Notes: generated from the letters alone by a model not told the origin. A DNA stretch of 26,022 nucleotides from JASFRI01 sp050115015 (GCA_050115015.1 JASFRI010000009.1:1-26022); one strand, 5' to 3'; counted from the stretch's first letter, positions 14,606 through 22,726 are shown. Numbers and translations are program-made.

Positions 14606-15927
14606 GCCTTCCCCCTTGACCTGCCGAGGGCGAGCCCGAGACCCAGGAAGTAGGGTGGCACGATGAACTCGCTGTCCAAGAACGGATCCTGGAAGAAGCA
14701 CAGGATCGCCAGCGCAACCGTCGCGGCTAGCATCACGGGAGTGAGAGCCCCATCGAGTGTGCCCGGCTGGCCCCGAGGGCCGGCCCGCAGGCCGCGAATG
14801 ACCGTAGCGGTCAGGAGGCCGAACAACGCAAGGCCGACCAGTCCCATCTCCGTGAACACCTGCAGATACCAGGAATGCGTGGACCGGGCCAGTTCGGGGC
14901 GCCCATGGTTGAGGGCAATCGTGGGAAACCCCCCGAGGCCCGCGCCGAACACCGGGTTGTCCTGGAACGCCACCGGGGCGAACGTGTACATCATCTTCCG
15001 GATCTCCGTCGAATTGTCGACTTCGCCCTCATCCTCGCCGGACTCGAGCGCGTCCGTGAAGCGGTTCTTCACCTGGTCCGGAAGAAGGTACGGTCCAGCG
15101 AGGATGGCGGCGGCAACGAACAACACCAGCAGGCCGCGATAGCGGAGGATCCCGAGGGCCAGGAACGCCAGTCCGCCTGCCAGCAGCGACCCCCGGCTGG
15201 CGGTGGAAAGCAAGCAGATGCCGACGATCCCGCATCCGAACCAGCCGGCGAGGCGCCGGCGGCGGTCCGGCCCCTCCCAGGCCAGTGCCACAAAGCCGGG
15301 GAGCACGATAGCCAGCAAGCCGCCAAAGTTGTTCGCCTGGCCGAAACGTCCCGCCATGCGGATGGTCCGTCCGGCGCCGCGGAGGTCGATCTGGTACTCC
15401 ACGTACGCCCAGATGCAGAGGATGACTAGCGAGACTGCCAGGGCACCGAGAAGGAACGCAGGACCCCGCCCCCCCTGCCGCGCCACTCCGACTGCCGCGA
15501 ACAGTGGAAGCGTCGCCAGGACGTACTTCCACCAGAGGTCCAGGCCGTGTCCCATGGCAATACCGGTCCCCATGACGGCCATGAACACCGAGGCGAGCAG
15601 CCAGACATAGGTGACAAGCACCACGGTGATGGCAGGACGGCCGACTGCGCGCTCTCCCTTCGAGGCGGCGAGGGTGGAGGCGGCAACGCCGGCGAGCCCC
15701 AGCTTCATCAGGTTCGTGACGTTGAGAGCGGGCACACCGAGAAGCCGTCCGGGAAACAGGGGAACGAACGAGAAGCTGAGGGCGTAAAGCGATGTCCCGA
15801 GGTAGAGCGAGCGGCGCGCGAGCAGCAGGACCGCGAAGGCGAAGGTGAACCCCGACGCCTCTCGCGCGAACGGCAGGGCTTTCGTGGCCAGCGCCCAGAT
15901 CACGAGGAACGCCGCCAGCCCGATCAT
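14602..15927 (-). CDS. O-antigen ligase / polymerase (Wzy_C, WaaL-like)
   Basis: This 441-aa membrane protein has about ten to twelve hydrophobic helices. The large periplasmic loop region contains NPVFGAGLGGFPTIALNHG and HSWYLQVFTEMGLVGLALFG, the Wzy_C/O-antigen ligase signature with its conserved histidine. RFGQANNFGGLLAIVLPGF, before it, is another family hallmark. In a Wzx/Wzy system with no other polymerase in view, it is the best candidate for polymerising the repeat units; ligation to a carrier is the alternative. The ATG at 15927 follows GGGGCGAG and begins with a membrane helix. The frame is open far upstream, but that part lies antisense-framed over the neighbouring GT4 and is rejected. 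Confidence 0.88.
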   Translation of the reverse strand: MIGLAAFLVIWALATKALPFAREASGFTFAFAVLLLARRSLYLGTSLYALSFSFVPLFPGRLLGVPALNVTNLMKLGLAGVAASTLAASKGERAVGRPAITVVLVTYVWLLASVFMAVMGTGIAMGHGLDLWWKYVLATLPLFAAVGVARQGGRGPAFLLGALAVSLVILCIWAYVEYQIDLRGAGRTIRMAGRFGQANNFGGLLAIVLPGFVALAWEGPDRRRRLAGWFGCGIVGICLLSTASRGSLLAGGLAFLALGILRYRGLLVLFVAAAILAGPYLLPDQVKNRFTDALESGEDEGEVDNSTEIRKMMYTFAPVAFQDNPVFGAGLGGFPTIALNHGRPELARSTHSWYLQVFTEMGLVGLALFGLLTATVIRGLRAGPRGQPGTLDGALTPVMLAATVALAILCFFQDPFLDSEFIVPPYFLGLGLALGRSRGKA

Positions 15928-15964
15928 CTCGCCCCTGGTGGAGGTGGTTCCACGGGAGGGGTGG

Positions 15965-15983
15965 CCGCGGCCCCGGGCCGCGG
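15965..15983 (-). terminator. Perfect GC hairpin in the gap between GT4 and O-antigen ligase genes
   Basis: CCGCGGCC (15965-15972) and GGCCGCGG (15976-15983) are perfect inverted repeats with a 3-base loop, about 40 bases after the GT4 stop and about 38 bases before the next start. No T-run follows. The 95-base gap is the first real break in an otherwise tightly packed block, so this could be an attenuator or an mRNA processing or stability element. Confidence 0.4.
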
Positions 15984-16022
15984 GCCCTTCCGCGCCGCGG
16001 CGCCGTTGATGACGGACGGGTC

Positions 16023-17174
16023 TCACCGGACGGTCTCGCCGCTCGCCGGGGCCAGTTCCGTGGCGACGATCAAGCCGTCGTAGAAGGTCGCGGTGGCCTC
16101 CGCCATGCGCTGCACGGTGAACTCCCGATCCACGCGGTTCGAGCCGCACGCGCCAAAGCGGCGGCTCTTCTCGGTGTCCTGCAGCAGGTCGATCACGGCC
16201 TGCGCCAGCGCCGGCGGATCCCCCGGCGGCACGAGGGACCCCGTTGTCCCGTCGTCCACCACCTCCGGGTTTCCCCCGACGGCCGTCGCGACCACCGCCC
16301 GTCCGGCGGCCATGGCCTCCAGCACGGCGTTGGACATCCCCTCGGAGTCGGAGGGCTGGACGAACAGGTCGGCCCGGGCGAGCAGCGATGGGATGTCGCT
16401 CCGCACCCCCAGCAGGACCAGTGCGTGCCGCACTTCCAGGCGCTCGGCCAGGGCCACGACCCGATCCCGGAGCGGGCCGTCGCCGGCAACGGCGACCCTC
16501 GCGGCGGGGATGCGTTCCAGGATCGCCGGAAGCGCGCGCACCAGCGTCTCGTGCCCCTTCAGCGGGTTGATGCCCCCGGCGGTGAGGATCCATGGCCCGT
16601 CCCCGGCGGGGAGGTCCTCCGCGGGGGCGGCTCCCCGGATCCGCGCCGGGTCGATGCCGTTGTGGATGGTCACGACCCTCTCCGGGGCCCCCCCCTCCAG
16701 CTCCAGGCAGGACCGGCGGACGGCCTCGGAGGGGGCCACGCTGCGGTCCACCCACCGGTTCGCCAGACGGTAGGCCCGCCGCCGGCGCGGCCGCTCGTCG
16801 GAAGGCATCATCCGCCGCGAGTTGACCACCACCGGAGCACCGCCGATCCTCGCGGCCAGGGTCCCGAAGACGTCCGCGGCGAAGAGCAGACCGTGGACGA
16901 TCCCGTAGCCTCCCCGGCGCACCAGGCGCGACAGCCGGAACATCCCCTCCGCGAATCCCGGACGGTAGACGACGGGGACGCCGAGCTCGTGCACGACGAT
17001 CCCTCGCTCGCGCACCCCCTCCGCCAGTGGCCCGGCCTGTCCGAGGCAGCAGATCTCGACCGCGAACCGGTCCGGATCCAGCCGGCGCACGAGCTCCGTG
17101 AGGTGCACCGCCGTCCCCCCCCGGTCGAGGGAGCCGATCAGGTAGAGGAGCCGTATCCGTCCCACCGCAGCCAT
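16023..17174 (-). CDS. Glycosyltransferase family 4
   Basis: This 383-aa GT-B enzyme begins RIRLLYLIGSLDRGGTAVHL, the GGT/GGA-type N-terminal motif of GT4 enzymes. IVHGLLFAADVFGTLAARI and VVNSRRMMPSDE follow, then IHNGIDPARI, ILTAGGINPLKGHETLVRAL and QPSDSEGMSNAVLEAMAAG. The last contains the E-x7-E catalytic/donor-binding motif. GGNPEVVDDGTTGSLVPPGD ends the signature. The ATG comes 10 bases after the methyltransferase stop and has TAGGATCGG upstream. It would add a sugar to the lipid-linked repeat unit. It is clearly different from the other two GT4 genes, so the repeat unit probably needs at least three GT4 and one or two GT2 additions. Confidence 0.93.
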   Translation of the reverse strand: MAAVGRIRLLYLIGSLDRGGTAVHLTELVRRLDPDRFAVEICCLGQAGPLAEGVRERGIVVHELGVPVVYRPGFAEGMFRLSRLVRRGGYGIVHGLLFAADVFGTLAARIGGAPVVVNSRRMMPSDERPRRRRAYRLANRWVDRSVAPSEAVRRSCLELEGGAPERVVTIHNGIDPARIRGAAPAEDLPAGDGPWILTAGGINPLKGHETLVRALPAILERIPAARVAVAGDGPLRDRVVALAERLEVRHALVLLGVRSDIPSLLARADLFVQPSDSEGMSNAVLEAMAAGRAVVATAVGGNPEVVDDGTTGSLVPPGDPPALAQAVIDLLQDTEKSRRFGACGSNRVDREFTVQRMAEATATFYDGLIVATELAPASGETVR

Positions 17175-17184
17175 GAGCCCGATC

Positions 17185-17976
17185 CTACCCCTCTTCCGGG
17201 GGTCGATGAGCCGCCATCAGGAGCTGGGAGCCCAGCCGTCCCAGGATCGGCACCCTTCCCAGCGGCTCGAGCCAGCCGGCGACACGCTCGCTCGAGCGCA
17301 GCGCCAACCGGTTCCAGGGGAAGCAGACGAACCGGCTGTAACGTCGTGCGCCGGGCCTCAATCCCGCCTCGGAGAGCTCCCGGCGGAGCCGCCCCGCGCC
17401 GACGGGGCGCGATGACGCGGCGGGGAGCTCCTCGGCCCGCCGGCCGAGGATCCGGGCCCGGATCCCGGCCGGCAGCGCGCGGAACGCCCCGGCGGCCAGG
17501 GCGTTCGGCGAGCCCGCCGCGGGCACGCTGAGCAGCAGGCTCCCCCCCGGGCGCAGGACGCGACGGGCCTCCCGGAGGAAGCGGCGCGGCGCGGGAAGGT
17601 ACTCCAGCAGCCCGATCGCCACCACGGCGTCAAACGCACTCTCCGCGAACGGCAGGTCCTCGGCATCCGCCCGCACCACTCGCGGCGCCAGGCCGAGGCG
17701 GCGCGCCCGTCGAACGTAGCCGGCGACCATGGCCGCGGACAGGTCCATCGCGGTCGACCGGAACCCCCGCTCGCGGAGCGGCTGCAGCAGGCTGCCGGCA
17801 CCGCATCCCACCTCCAGGACGGTGCGGCCGGCGCCGCGCCCGGCCGCCTCCAGGATCCACGTCGCCTGCCGACGGAAGCCGGCGTCGCTCTCGCGCCCGT
17901 CCTCGTAGGCCCGGGCCCTCGCGTCGAAGCGGTCGCGGATGCGCTCCTTGAAGCGTCGGTCCCCGGTCTCACCCAC
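17185..17976 (-). CDS. Class I SAM-dependent methyltransferase
   Basis: This 263-aa protein has the Rossmann methyltransferase motif I VLEVGCGAGSLL (residues 53-64). MDLSAAMVAGYVRRA is the acidic post-I loop, ADAEDLPFAESAFDAVVAIG is motif II, and ARRVLRPGGSLLLSVPA is motif III. It is of the Methyltransf_11 type. In this operon a sugar, a polysaccharide end or a lipid carrier intermediate is the likely substrate; nothing in the sequence chooses between them. The start is probably GTG 17976, which overlaps the deacetylase stop by 8 bases and has GGAG 11 bases upstream; a longer start inside the deacetylase gene is possible but would add only low-complexity residues. Confidence 0.88.
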   Translation of the reverse strand: MGETGDRRFKERIRDRFDARARAYEDGRESDAGFRRQATWILEAAGRGAGRTVLEVGCGAGSLLQPLRERGFRSTAMDLSAAMVAGYVRRARRLGLAPRVVRADAEDLPFAESAFDAVVAIGLLEYLPAPRRFLREARRVLRPGGSLLLSVPAAGSPNALAAGAFRALPAGIRARILGRRAEELPAASSRPVGAGRLRRELSEAGLRPGARRYSRFVCFPWNRLALRSSERVAGWLEPLGRVPILGRLGSQLLMAAHRPPEEG

Positions 17977-19165
17977 GGGTGCGCACGCTCCGCAGTGCCC
18001 CCCCCTCGATCGCCGGCGCGCGCCGCAGGAGGGCATCGTAGAGCCCCGACAGCTCCGCCTGGAACAGGGACGGCGAGAACCGGCCCCATGGTGTTTCGGA
18101 GCTGGGCCCGGCGATCCCCTTCCGGTGTACCCGGAGGGGATCCGCGCCGGGCGCGTTCGTGCCCGGGCGCGTCGTGAAAGCGATGTCGTAGCCCGCGCGC
18201 TTCACCTCCATGACGACGTGCTCGTCCAGGTCGCCGGAGGGGTAGGCGAAGCTCCGGATCGCACCGCCCAGCTCCTCCTCGAGGCGTTGCCGGGAGGCGG
18301 TGACCTCACGTCGCAGCGTCTCGGCGTCCAGGCTCGACAGGCGCGGGTGGCTTACCGTATGAGAGCCTATCCAGATGCCGTCCCGGTGCAGGTCACGCAC
18401 CTCCTCCCAGGACAGCGGGCCGTCGTTGCGCGGCGATCCGCCGCCGGAAGCCTCCCACAGCCGGAGCAACGCCTCGGCGTCCCGCGCCGGGAGCGACTGG
18501 AGCCACCGGTGAAGGCGCCGGAACGCGTCGCGGCGTGTCCGGTTCGATGCCGTCAGCCGGATCGCCTCCCCTCCCGGCAGCGGGAGTTCCCGCCGCCCGG
18601 GCGTCTCGACGACGTTCTTCAGCCGCTCCCAGAGGAACCGGGCGCCCCCCACGTGCCCGGTGGTCACGAACACCACCGCCGGGACCCGTGCGCCTCGCAG
18701 GACGGGCGCCGCCTCGCTGTGATTGTCCCGGTAGCCGTCGTCCAGGGTGACCAGCACGCGCCGGCCCGGCCCGTGATCCTGCGCGGCGAGGAACGCACGG
18801 GCGCCGTCCAGGTCCACCAGCCGCGCTCGCCGGGCGAGGTGACGGATCTGTCCCGCGAAGGAATGGCGGTGCACGCCCAGACGATACACGGGCTCCGGCT
18901 CGTCGTCGGGGATGACCCGATGGTAGCGGAGCACCAGCAGCTCTCCCTCGCGCATCCCCCGACGCCGCCATCGGTCGTACACGGTCAGGCACCCGCTACG
19001 GTAGAGCAGGACCGCCAGCGCCCACCGCAGAACATGGCGGAGCTTCGGCCTCCAGAGACGCGCCCTCCCGGGCGCCGCGGGAGCCGGCGCTCGGAACGCC
19101 GCCCGGTCCGCCGGTGTCGACGTCGTCTCGCGAACCGGGGCGGTTGCGGGCAGGTGGCTGGCCAT
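17969..19165 (-). CDS. NodB-type polysaccharide deacetylase
   Basis: This 398-aa carbohydrate esterase family 4 protein would remove N- or O-acetyl groups from the polysaccharide or its intermediate. MT1 is TLDDGYRDN (residues 140-148, with the metal/catalytic aspartates), MT2 is GSHTVSHPRLSSL (metal histidines His269 and His273), and MT3 is FAYPSGD (306-312). An insert of about 75 residues (175-250) between MT1 and MT2 is longer than in minimal NodB domains, as in other EPS-locus deacetylases. The N-terminus is Pro/Ala/Arg-rich with a short hydrophobic stretch (LRWALAVLLY) that may associate with the membrane; there is no clear signal peptide. The ATG lies 6 bases after the sugar transferase stop. 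Confidence 0.9.
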   Translation of the reverse strand: MASHLPATAPVRETTSTPADRAAFRAPAPAAPGRARLWRPKLRHVLRWALAVLLYRSGCLTVYDRWRRRGMREGELLVLRYHRVIPDDEPEPVYRLGVHRHSFAGQIRHLARRARLVDLDGARAFLAAQDHGPGRRVLVTLDDGYRDNHSEAAPVLRGARVPAVVFVTTGHVGGARFLWERLKNVVETPGRRELPLPGGEAIRLTASNRTRRDAFRRLHRWLQSLPARDAEALLRLWEASGGGSPRNDGPLSWEEVRDLHRDGIWIGSHTVSHPRLSSLDAETLRREVTASRQRLEEELGGAIRSFAYPSGDLDEHVVMEVKRAGYDIAFTTRPGTNAPGADPLRVHRKGIAGPSSETPWGRFSPSLFQAELSGLYDALLRRAPAIEGGALRSVRTRG

Positions 19166-19171
19166 GATGCG

Positions 19172-19822
19172 CTAGGCTCTCAGGCTACGCTTGAAGAACA
19201 CCCGCCAGAACGTCGTGGCCAGCAGCCGGAGATCGCCGAGGTTGGACCGCGTGTCCACGTATTGCACGTCCAGCCGGATGCGCTCCGGCCAGGTCAGGGC
19301 GTTCCGCCCGCTGACCTGCGCCAGGCCGGTGATCCCCTGGTGCACCTCGAGGCGGCGCCGCTCGAAGGGTCCGTACTCGCGGACCTGCTCCGGGATGGTC
19401 GGCCGGGGGCCCACGAGGCTCATGTCGCCCTTCAGGATGTTCAGGAGCTGTGGGAGCTCGTCCAGCCCGTAGCGCCGGAGCCGCCGCCCCAGCGGGGTGA
19501 CCGCCGGATCGTCCGGGGCGATCTGCTCGTAGATGCCCGCGACGGTGCCCAGCGGACCGCTCGACTTGACCCCGACGGTCATGGTCCGGAACTTGTAGAT
19601 CAGGAAGTTGCGCCCGCCCTTCCCGACCCGCAGCTGCCGGAAGAGCGCCGGCCCGCGAGAGGTGACCCGGATCGCAGCGGCGATCCCGAGCATCAGCGGC
19701 CAGAGCACGAGGAGGCCGCCTCCGACGAGGACCAGATCCGTCAGCCGCTTGACGGCGGGATAGTAGCGGGGCGGATCGGCCGCCTGGATGCGCACGTCGG
19801 CGCGAACGGAGCCGTTGCTCAT
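19172..19822 (-). CDS. Initiating sugar-phosphate transferase (WcaJ/PssY-type monotopic PGT)
   Basis: This 216-aa protein should move a sugar 1-phosphate from a UDP-sugar to undecaprenyl phosphate, the first committed step of repeat-unit synthesis at the cytoplasmic face. It has the small, single-hairpin form: a re-entrant hydrophobic segment (residues about 26-52), KFRTM (77-81), GLDELPQLLNILKGDMSLVG with the Asp-Glu catalytic pair at 121-122, GPRP (138-141) and GITGLAQVSGR (163-173). It lacks the large N-terminal domain of full-length WcaJ. The ATG overlaps the stop of the metallophosphoesterase-like gene as ATGA, so the two are probably translationally coupled. Confidence 0.95.
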   Translation of the reverse strand: MSNGSVRADVRIQAADPPRYYPAVKRLTDLVLVGGGLLVLWPLMLGIAAAIRVTSRGPALFRQLRVGKGGRNFLIYKFRTMTVGVKSSGPLGTVAGIYEQIAPDDPAVTPLGRRLRRYGLDELPQLLNILKGDMSLVGPRPTIPEQVREYGPFERRRLEVHQGITGLAQVSGRNALTWPERIRLDVQYVDTRSNLGDLRLLATTFWRVFFKRSLRA

Positions 19823-21234
19823 CGCTCCCCCTCCGCGCGGCCCCCGGCCAGGGGGAGCTCCAGCGCGGTCACCTCCGGCGCCGCCAGGAAGCGGATGGGA
19901 ACGAGGGAGGTCCCGAGCCCGCGGTTCACGTAGAGCAGGCGCTCGTGGTAGCGCGACAGGCCGGCCGCGTGTCTCCTCCCCAGCTCGGTGCCGGTGTAGA
20001 GCGCACCGAACCATGGCAGCCGCACCTGTCCCCCCTGCGTGTGGCCGGCCAGGACCAGGTCGACCGGTCCCACACCCTGGGCCTCCATCTCCAGGACCAC
20101 ATCGGGATTGTGGGCGAGGAGGATGCGGGTAGGCCGCGGTCCGTCACCGGCGGGAGCCCAGTCCCGCAGCACGGACCGGAACCGCCAGGTGCCATCGGTG
20201 GCGTCGAAGGCCTCCAGCCCGCGTCCGCCGATCCGCGCTCCGGTGGCGCTGTCGACGACCGTCCAGGGGCCGAAGTAGCGTTCGTCGCCGCCCCCCTTCA
20301 CACAGACGCCGGCGGCTCCCGAGGCGGGACGATCGGCGCCGCGATCCCAGGCGACCAGATCCCACCCCTCCGGCCGCGGCACGCCGTCCTCCCAGACCCG
20401 CGCCCGGATGCGGTTCCCGACCGTGGTGCCGCCCACCTCGAGCTCGTAGCGCAGGGGGGTTCCCGGGGGAAACGAGGAGCCGTTCGCGACCTCCCACTCG
20501 AGCTCGGAGGCGCCGCCGAACCGCCGGAGGTGGAACGCACGCTGGTCCCGGTGCCGGAGGAGGCCGTATCCCCATCCCCCCGACGGCGGGACGTAGGCCA
20601 GCACCCCGACGTAGTCCTCGGCGTCCTCGAACCGCAACATGCCTTCCACGCGGTAGTCCCTCCAGGAGGCAGCCTCCGGCGAGGCATCCACAAGGGGCGA
20701 GAACAGACCGGCGGCATGGGCCCGGATCCCCGGCGCTCCGGGAACCGCCTCGAAGCGGGCCTCGTTCCTCCCGAGCCCGAACAGGCTCACCTCGGTACCC
20801 TCGAACGGCAACCGGACCTCCTCGTTGTTCAGGAGCCGCAGCCGCCGTCCGGCGACCAGCGACCGTAGACTATCAAGATGGCGAGCCTCGGACTCCCCGG
20901 CAACCCAGTAGATACCCAGGGGGGCCGGGAGCGATTCCAGGTACTCGATCGCCTCCAGCGCCCGATCCGCATCCACCTCGTGGCGGAATTCCAGGAGGTC
21001 TCCGGTGACAGCCACGAGATCCGGATGGACCCGCGTCTGCAGGATCTCCCGGGCCCGCCTCTCCCGCACGCCCAGCCCGCGGAAATCGACATCCGAGATC
21101 TGTCCAATCACGAGGTGCGGCCCTCCGCCCGGAAGGACGACGCGCTCCAGGACGACGTGCCTTACCTCGTAGCCTCCCGCGTAGGCCAGCAGACCGGCGA
21201 CCAGTAGCACGATGGCAGCAGCGCCACGCTTCAA
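19819..21234 (-). CDS. Metallophosphoesterase-like protein with degenerate active site and inserted concanavalin-like domain
   Basis: This 471-aa protein has an N-terminal signal or anchor (residues 5-22) and a YkuE-like calcineurin phosphoesterase scaffold. The scaffold shows LVIGQISDVDFRG (44-53), AVTGDLLE (75-82), YWVAGESEARH (109-119), LLAHNPDV (372-379) and LAGHTQGGQ (395-403), then YVNRGLGTS. In active relatives these read DxH, GDxxD/E, GNHE/D, H and GHTHGGQ. Here the first histidine is Asp50, GNHE is GESE, and the second histidine of GHTH is Gln400, so most second-shell and metal-site residues are changed and ordinary catalysis is doubtful. Residues about 173-360 are an insertion with beta-sandwich features (WRDYRVEGMLRFEDAEDYVG, LRYELEVGG) resembling DUF1080/LamG folds, which often bind sugars. 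The TTG start overlaps the HTH stop as TTGA. Function is unknown; a polysaccharide sensor or binding role is inference. Confidence 0.75.
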   Translation of the reverse strand: MKRGAAAIVLLVAGLLAYAGGYEVRHVVLERVVLPGGGPHLVIGQISDVDFRGLGVRERRAREILQTRVHPDLVAVTGDLLEFRHEVDADRALEAIEYLESLPAPLGIYWVAGESEARHLDSLRSLVAGRRLRLLNNEEVRLPFEGTEVSLFGLGRNEARFEAVPGAPGIRAHAAGLFSPLVDASPEAASWRDYRVEGMLRFEDAEDYVGVLAYVPPSGGWGYGLLRHRDQRAFHLRRFGGASELEWEVANGSSFPPGTPLRYELEVGGTTVGNRIRARVWEDGVPRPEGWDLVAWDRGADRPASGAAGVCVKGGGDERYFGPWTVVDSATGARIGGRGLEAFDATDGTWRFRSVLRDWAPAGDGPRPTRILLAHNPDVVLEMEAQGVGPVDLVLAGHTQGGQVRLPWFGALYTGTELGRRHAAGLSRYHERLLYVNRGLGTSLVPIRFLAAPEVTALELPLAGGRAEGER

Positions 21235-21506
21235 CGAAGGGGCTTGCCGACCCGGTTCGCCTCGAGCCAGCGCATCAGCTCGCTGCGCTTGTAGCGCAGT
21301 GAGGATCGATCGCCTCGCCCGACCCGGTACGCGGGGATCTCATGGCTCCGGGTGAGATCCCAGAGCTTGGTACGGCCGATCTTCAGGAACCGCTGCGCCT
21401 CTCGCGCGGTGAGGATCTCCTCCGGCCCCTCCGTGGCATCCACGACCTCGGGGCGGGTGCGGGGGGCGGGGATGTCCAGCTCCTGGAGCTTTCTCGCCTG
21501 ACTCAT
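21231..21506 (-). CDS. Small excisionase/MerR-type helix-turn-helix protein
   Basis: This 91-aa protein contains an HTH_17-like DNA-binding domain at residues 31-86: ILTAREAQRFLKIGRTKLWD, then IPAYRVGRGDRSSLRYKRSEL and MRWLEANR. This is the usual excisionase/BldC-style wing-helix pattern of helix, recognition helix, and Arg-rich wing. The first 30 residues look unstructured (DIPAPRTRPEVVDATEGPEE). No integrase or other mobile-element gene is nearby, so a local transcription regulator is more likely than an excisionase. It is locked into the operon by an ATGA overlap with the aminotransferase gene and a TTGA overlap with the phosphoesterase-like gene. It may autoregulate the EPS locus. No operator could be identified. 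Confidence 0.85.
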   Translation of the reverse strand: MSQARKLQELDIPAPRTRPEVVDATEGPEEILTAREAQRFLKIGRTKLWDLTRSHEIPAYRVGRGDRSSLRYKRSELMRWLEANRVGKPLR

Positions 21507-22714
21507 CGCACACCTCCCACCGAGCGAACCACCGGACTCGAGAGGGTCTCCCGGACCACCGGGGCACGCTCCTGGATCTCCTGCACGACCTCCGCCACGA
21601 GATCGAGCTCCTCGAACTCCAGATGCGTGAACAGGGGGAGACACAGGACCCGGTCGGCGACCCGGTCCGTCACCTCCAGCCCGGCGGCGTCCATGTCCTT
21701 CCCGGCGTAGATGCGCTGGCGATGCAGCGGCGGATAGAAATACCGCCGGCAGCCGATGTTCTCCGCCCGCAGCGCCTGGGCCAGCTCGGTGACATCGAGG
21801 CCGAACCGGTCCGGCTCGACGCTGATGGCGAAGTAGTTGTAGGTGCAACGATCTCCGTCGCGGATCTGCTGGAACCCGACGCCCGGGATGCCCTCCAGCA
21901 GCCCGCGATAGCGCGACACGAGCTCTCCCCGGCGGACGATGGCCGCATCGAGCCGCTCCAGGCCGAACAGCGCCATGACCGCGTGGAACTCGCTCATCCT
22001 CGCGTTCAGACCCGCGAACTCGCAGTCGTAATCACCGGGATTCCCGTAGTTCCGACCGATCCGGAGCCGTCGCGCCAGCTCGTCGTCGTTCGTGGCCACG
22101 ATCCCGCCCTCGCCGGCGGGGACGACCTTCGTCGGCGCCAGCGAGAAGACCGCCAGGTCCGCGTGCTCCGAGATCGGAACACCCGAATGCCGCGCCCCCA
22201 GCGCGTGGGCCGCATCGTAGATCACCGGCAGCCCCCGGCGGTCGGCTATGGCTCGGATCTTCCTTCCCTGCACGGGATTGCCGAAGATCGGCACCGCGAC
22301 GAGGGCTCCGGTGCGCGGGTCGATCCGGGACTCCATCGACTCGAGGGACACGTTGAACGTATCCTCCTCGCAGTCGAGGAAGGCCGGCTCGAGGCCGTTC
22401 CAGGTCACGGCATGCGCCGTCGCCGGGAACGTGAACGAGGGCACCAGAACCCGGGGCCTCTCGAGGTCGAGGGCCTGGATCCCCAGGATCAGCCCCGAGG
22501 TGCAGCTCGAGACCGCCACGGCGTGACGCACGCCGAGGTACTCCGCGGCCTTCTCCTCGACCCGCCGCACGTAGCGGTGGTTCGTCACCTGTCCGCTGCT
22601 GAGCACGTCGGCCAGCGCCCCGTCGACCTCCTCGATCTTCGGCAGGGTCGGTTGATTCATCGGTATCTCCCGGGCCGACGCCGGAGCGCCCCCCAGGACT
22701 GCCAGCTGTCTCAT
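21503..22714 (-). CDS. DegT/DnrJ/EryC1/StrS PLP-dependent sugar aminotransferase
   Basis: This 403-aa aminotransferase should make an amino sugar nucleotide from a 3- or 4-keto sugar. The PLP lysine is Lys196 in FSLAPTKVVPAGEGGIV. VIYDAAHALGAR (165-176) has the Asp that binds the pyridine nitrogen, and SSCTSGLILGIQAL (69-82) is the phosphate-binding region. RNYGNPGDYDCEFAGLNARM fits the conserved sugar-binding loop. The TFPATAHAV and GNPVQGRKI regions are of the perosamine-synthase/ArnB general type. The ATG at 22714 is chosen because AAGGAGAAGG lies just ahead of it; the longer frame upstream has no homologous residues. It is the first gene after a 177-base gap and overlaps the HTH gene as ATGA. 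Confidence 0.92.
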   Translation of the reverse strand: MRQLAVLGGAPASAREIPMNQPTLPKIEEVDGALADVLSSGQVTNHRYVRRVEEKAAEYLGVRHAVAVSSCTSGLILGIQALDLERPRVLVPSFTFPATAHAVTWNGLEPAFLDCEEDTFNVSLESMESRIDPRTGALVAVPIFGNPVQGRKIRAIADRRGLPVIYDAAHALGARHSGVPISEHADLAVFSLAPTKVVPAGEGGIVATNDDELARRLRIGRNYGNPGDYDCEFAGLNARMSEFHAVMALFGLERLDAAIVRRGELVSRYRGLLEGIPGVGFQQIRDGDRCTYNYFAISVEPDRFGLDVTELAQALRAENIGCRRYFYPPLHRQRIYAGKDMDAAGLEVTDRVADRVLCLPLFTHLEFEELDLVAEVVQEIQERAPVVRETLSSPVVRSVGGVR

Positions 22715-22716
22715 GA

Positions 22717-22726
22717 CCTTCTCCTT
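22717..22726 (-). promoter_or_regulatory. Strong Shine-Dalgarno site for the aminotransferase gene
   Basis: AAGGAGAAGG ends 2 bases before the ATG, with GGAG 6 bases away. It is among the best ribosome binding sites in the window and decides the start at 22714 over the 21-codon longer open frame. It lies at the end of a 177-base gap that otherwise shows only purine-rich sequence and one small hairpin. Confidence 0.7.

Noticed and set aside
17939..19933. Very long plus-strand open frame (over 600 codons) opposite the deacetylase and sugar transferase genes
   Set aside because: It is antisense to well-supported genes, and its composition (Arg, Pro, Gly, His, Gln-rich, no domain) is what the opposite strand of a GC-rich gene gives.
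21231..21506. Excisionase of an integrated mobile element
   Set aside because: The HTH type fits, but there is no integrase, attachment-site repeat, transposase or tRNA nearby, and the gene is translationally coupled to EPS genes on both sides.
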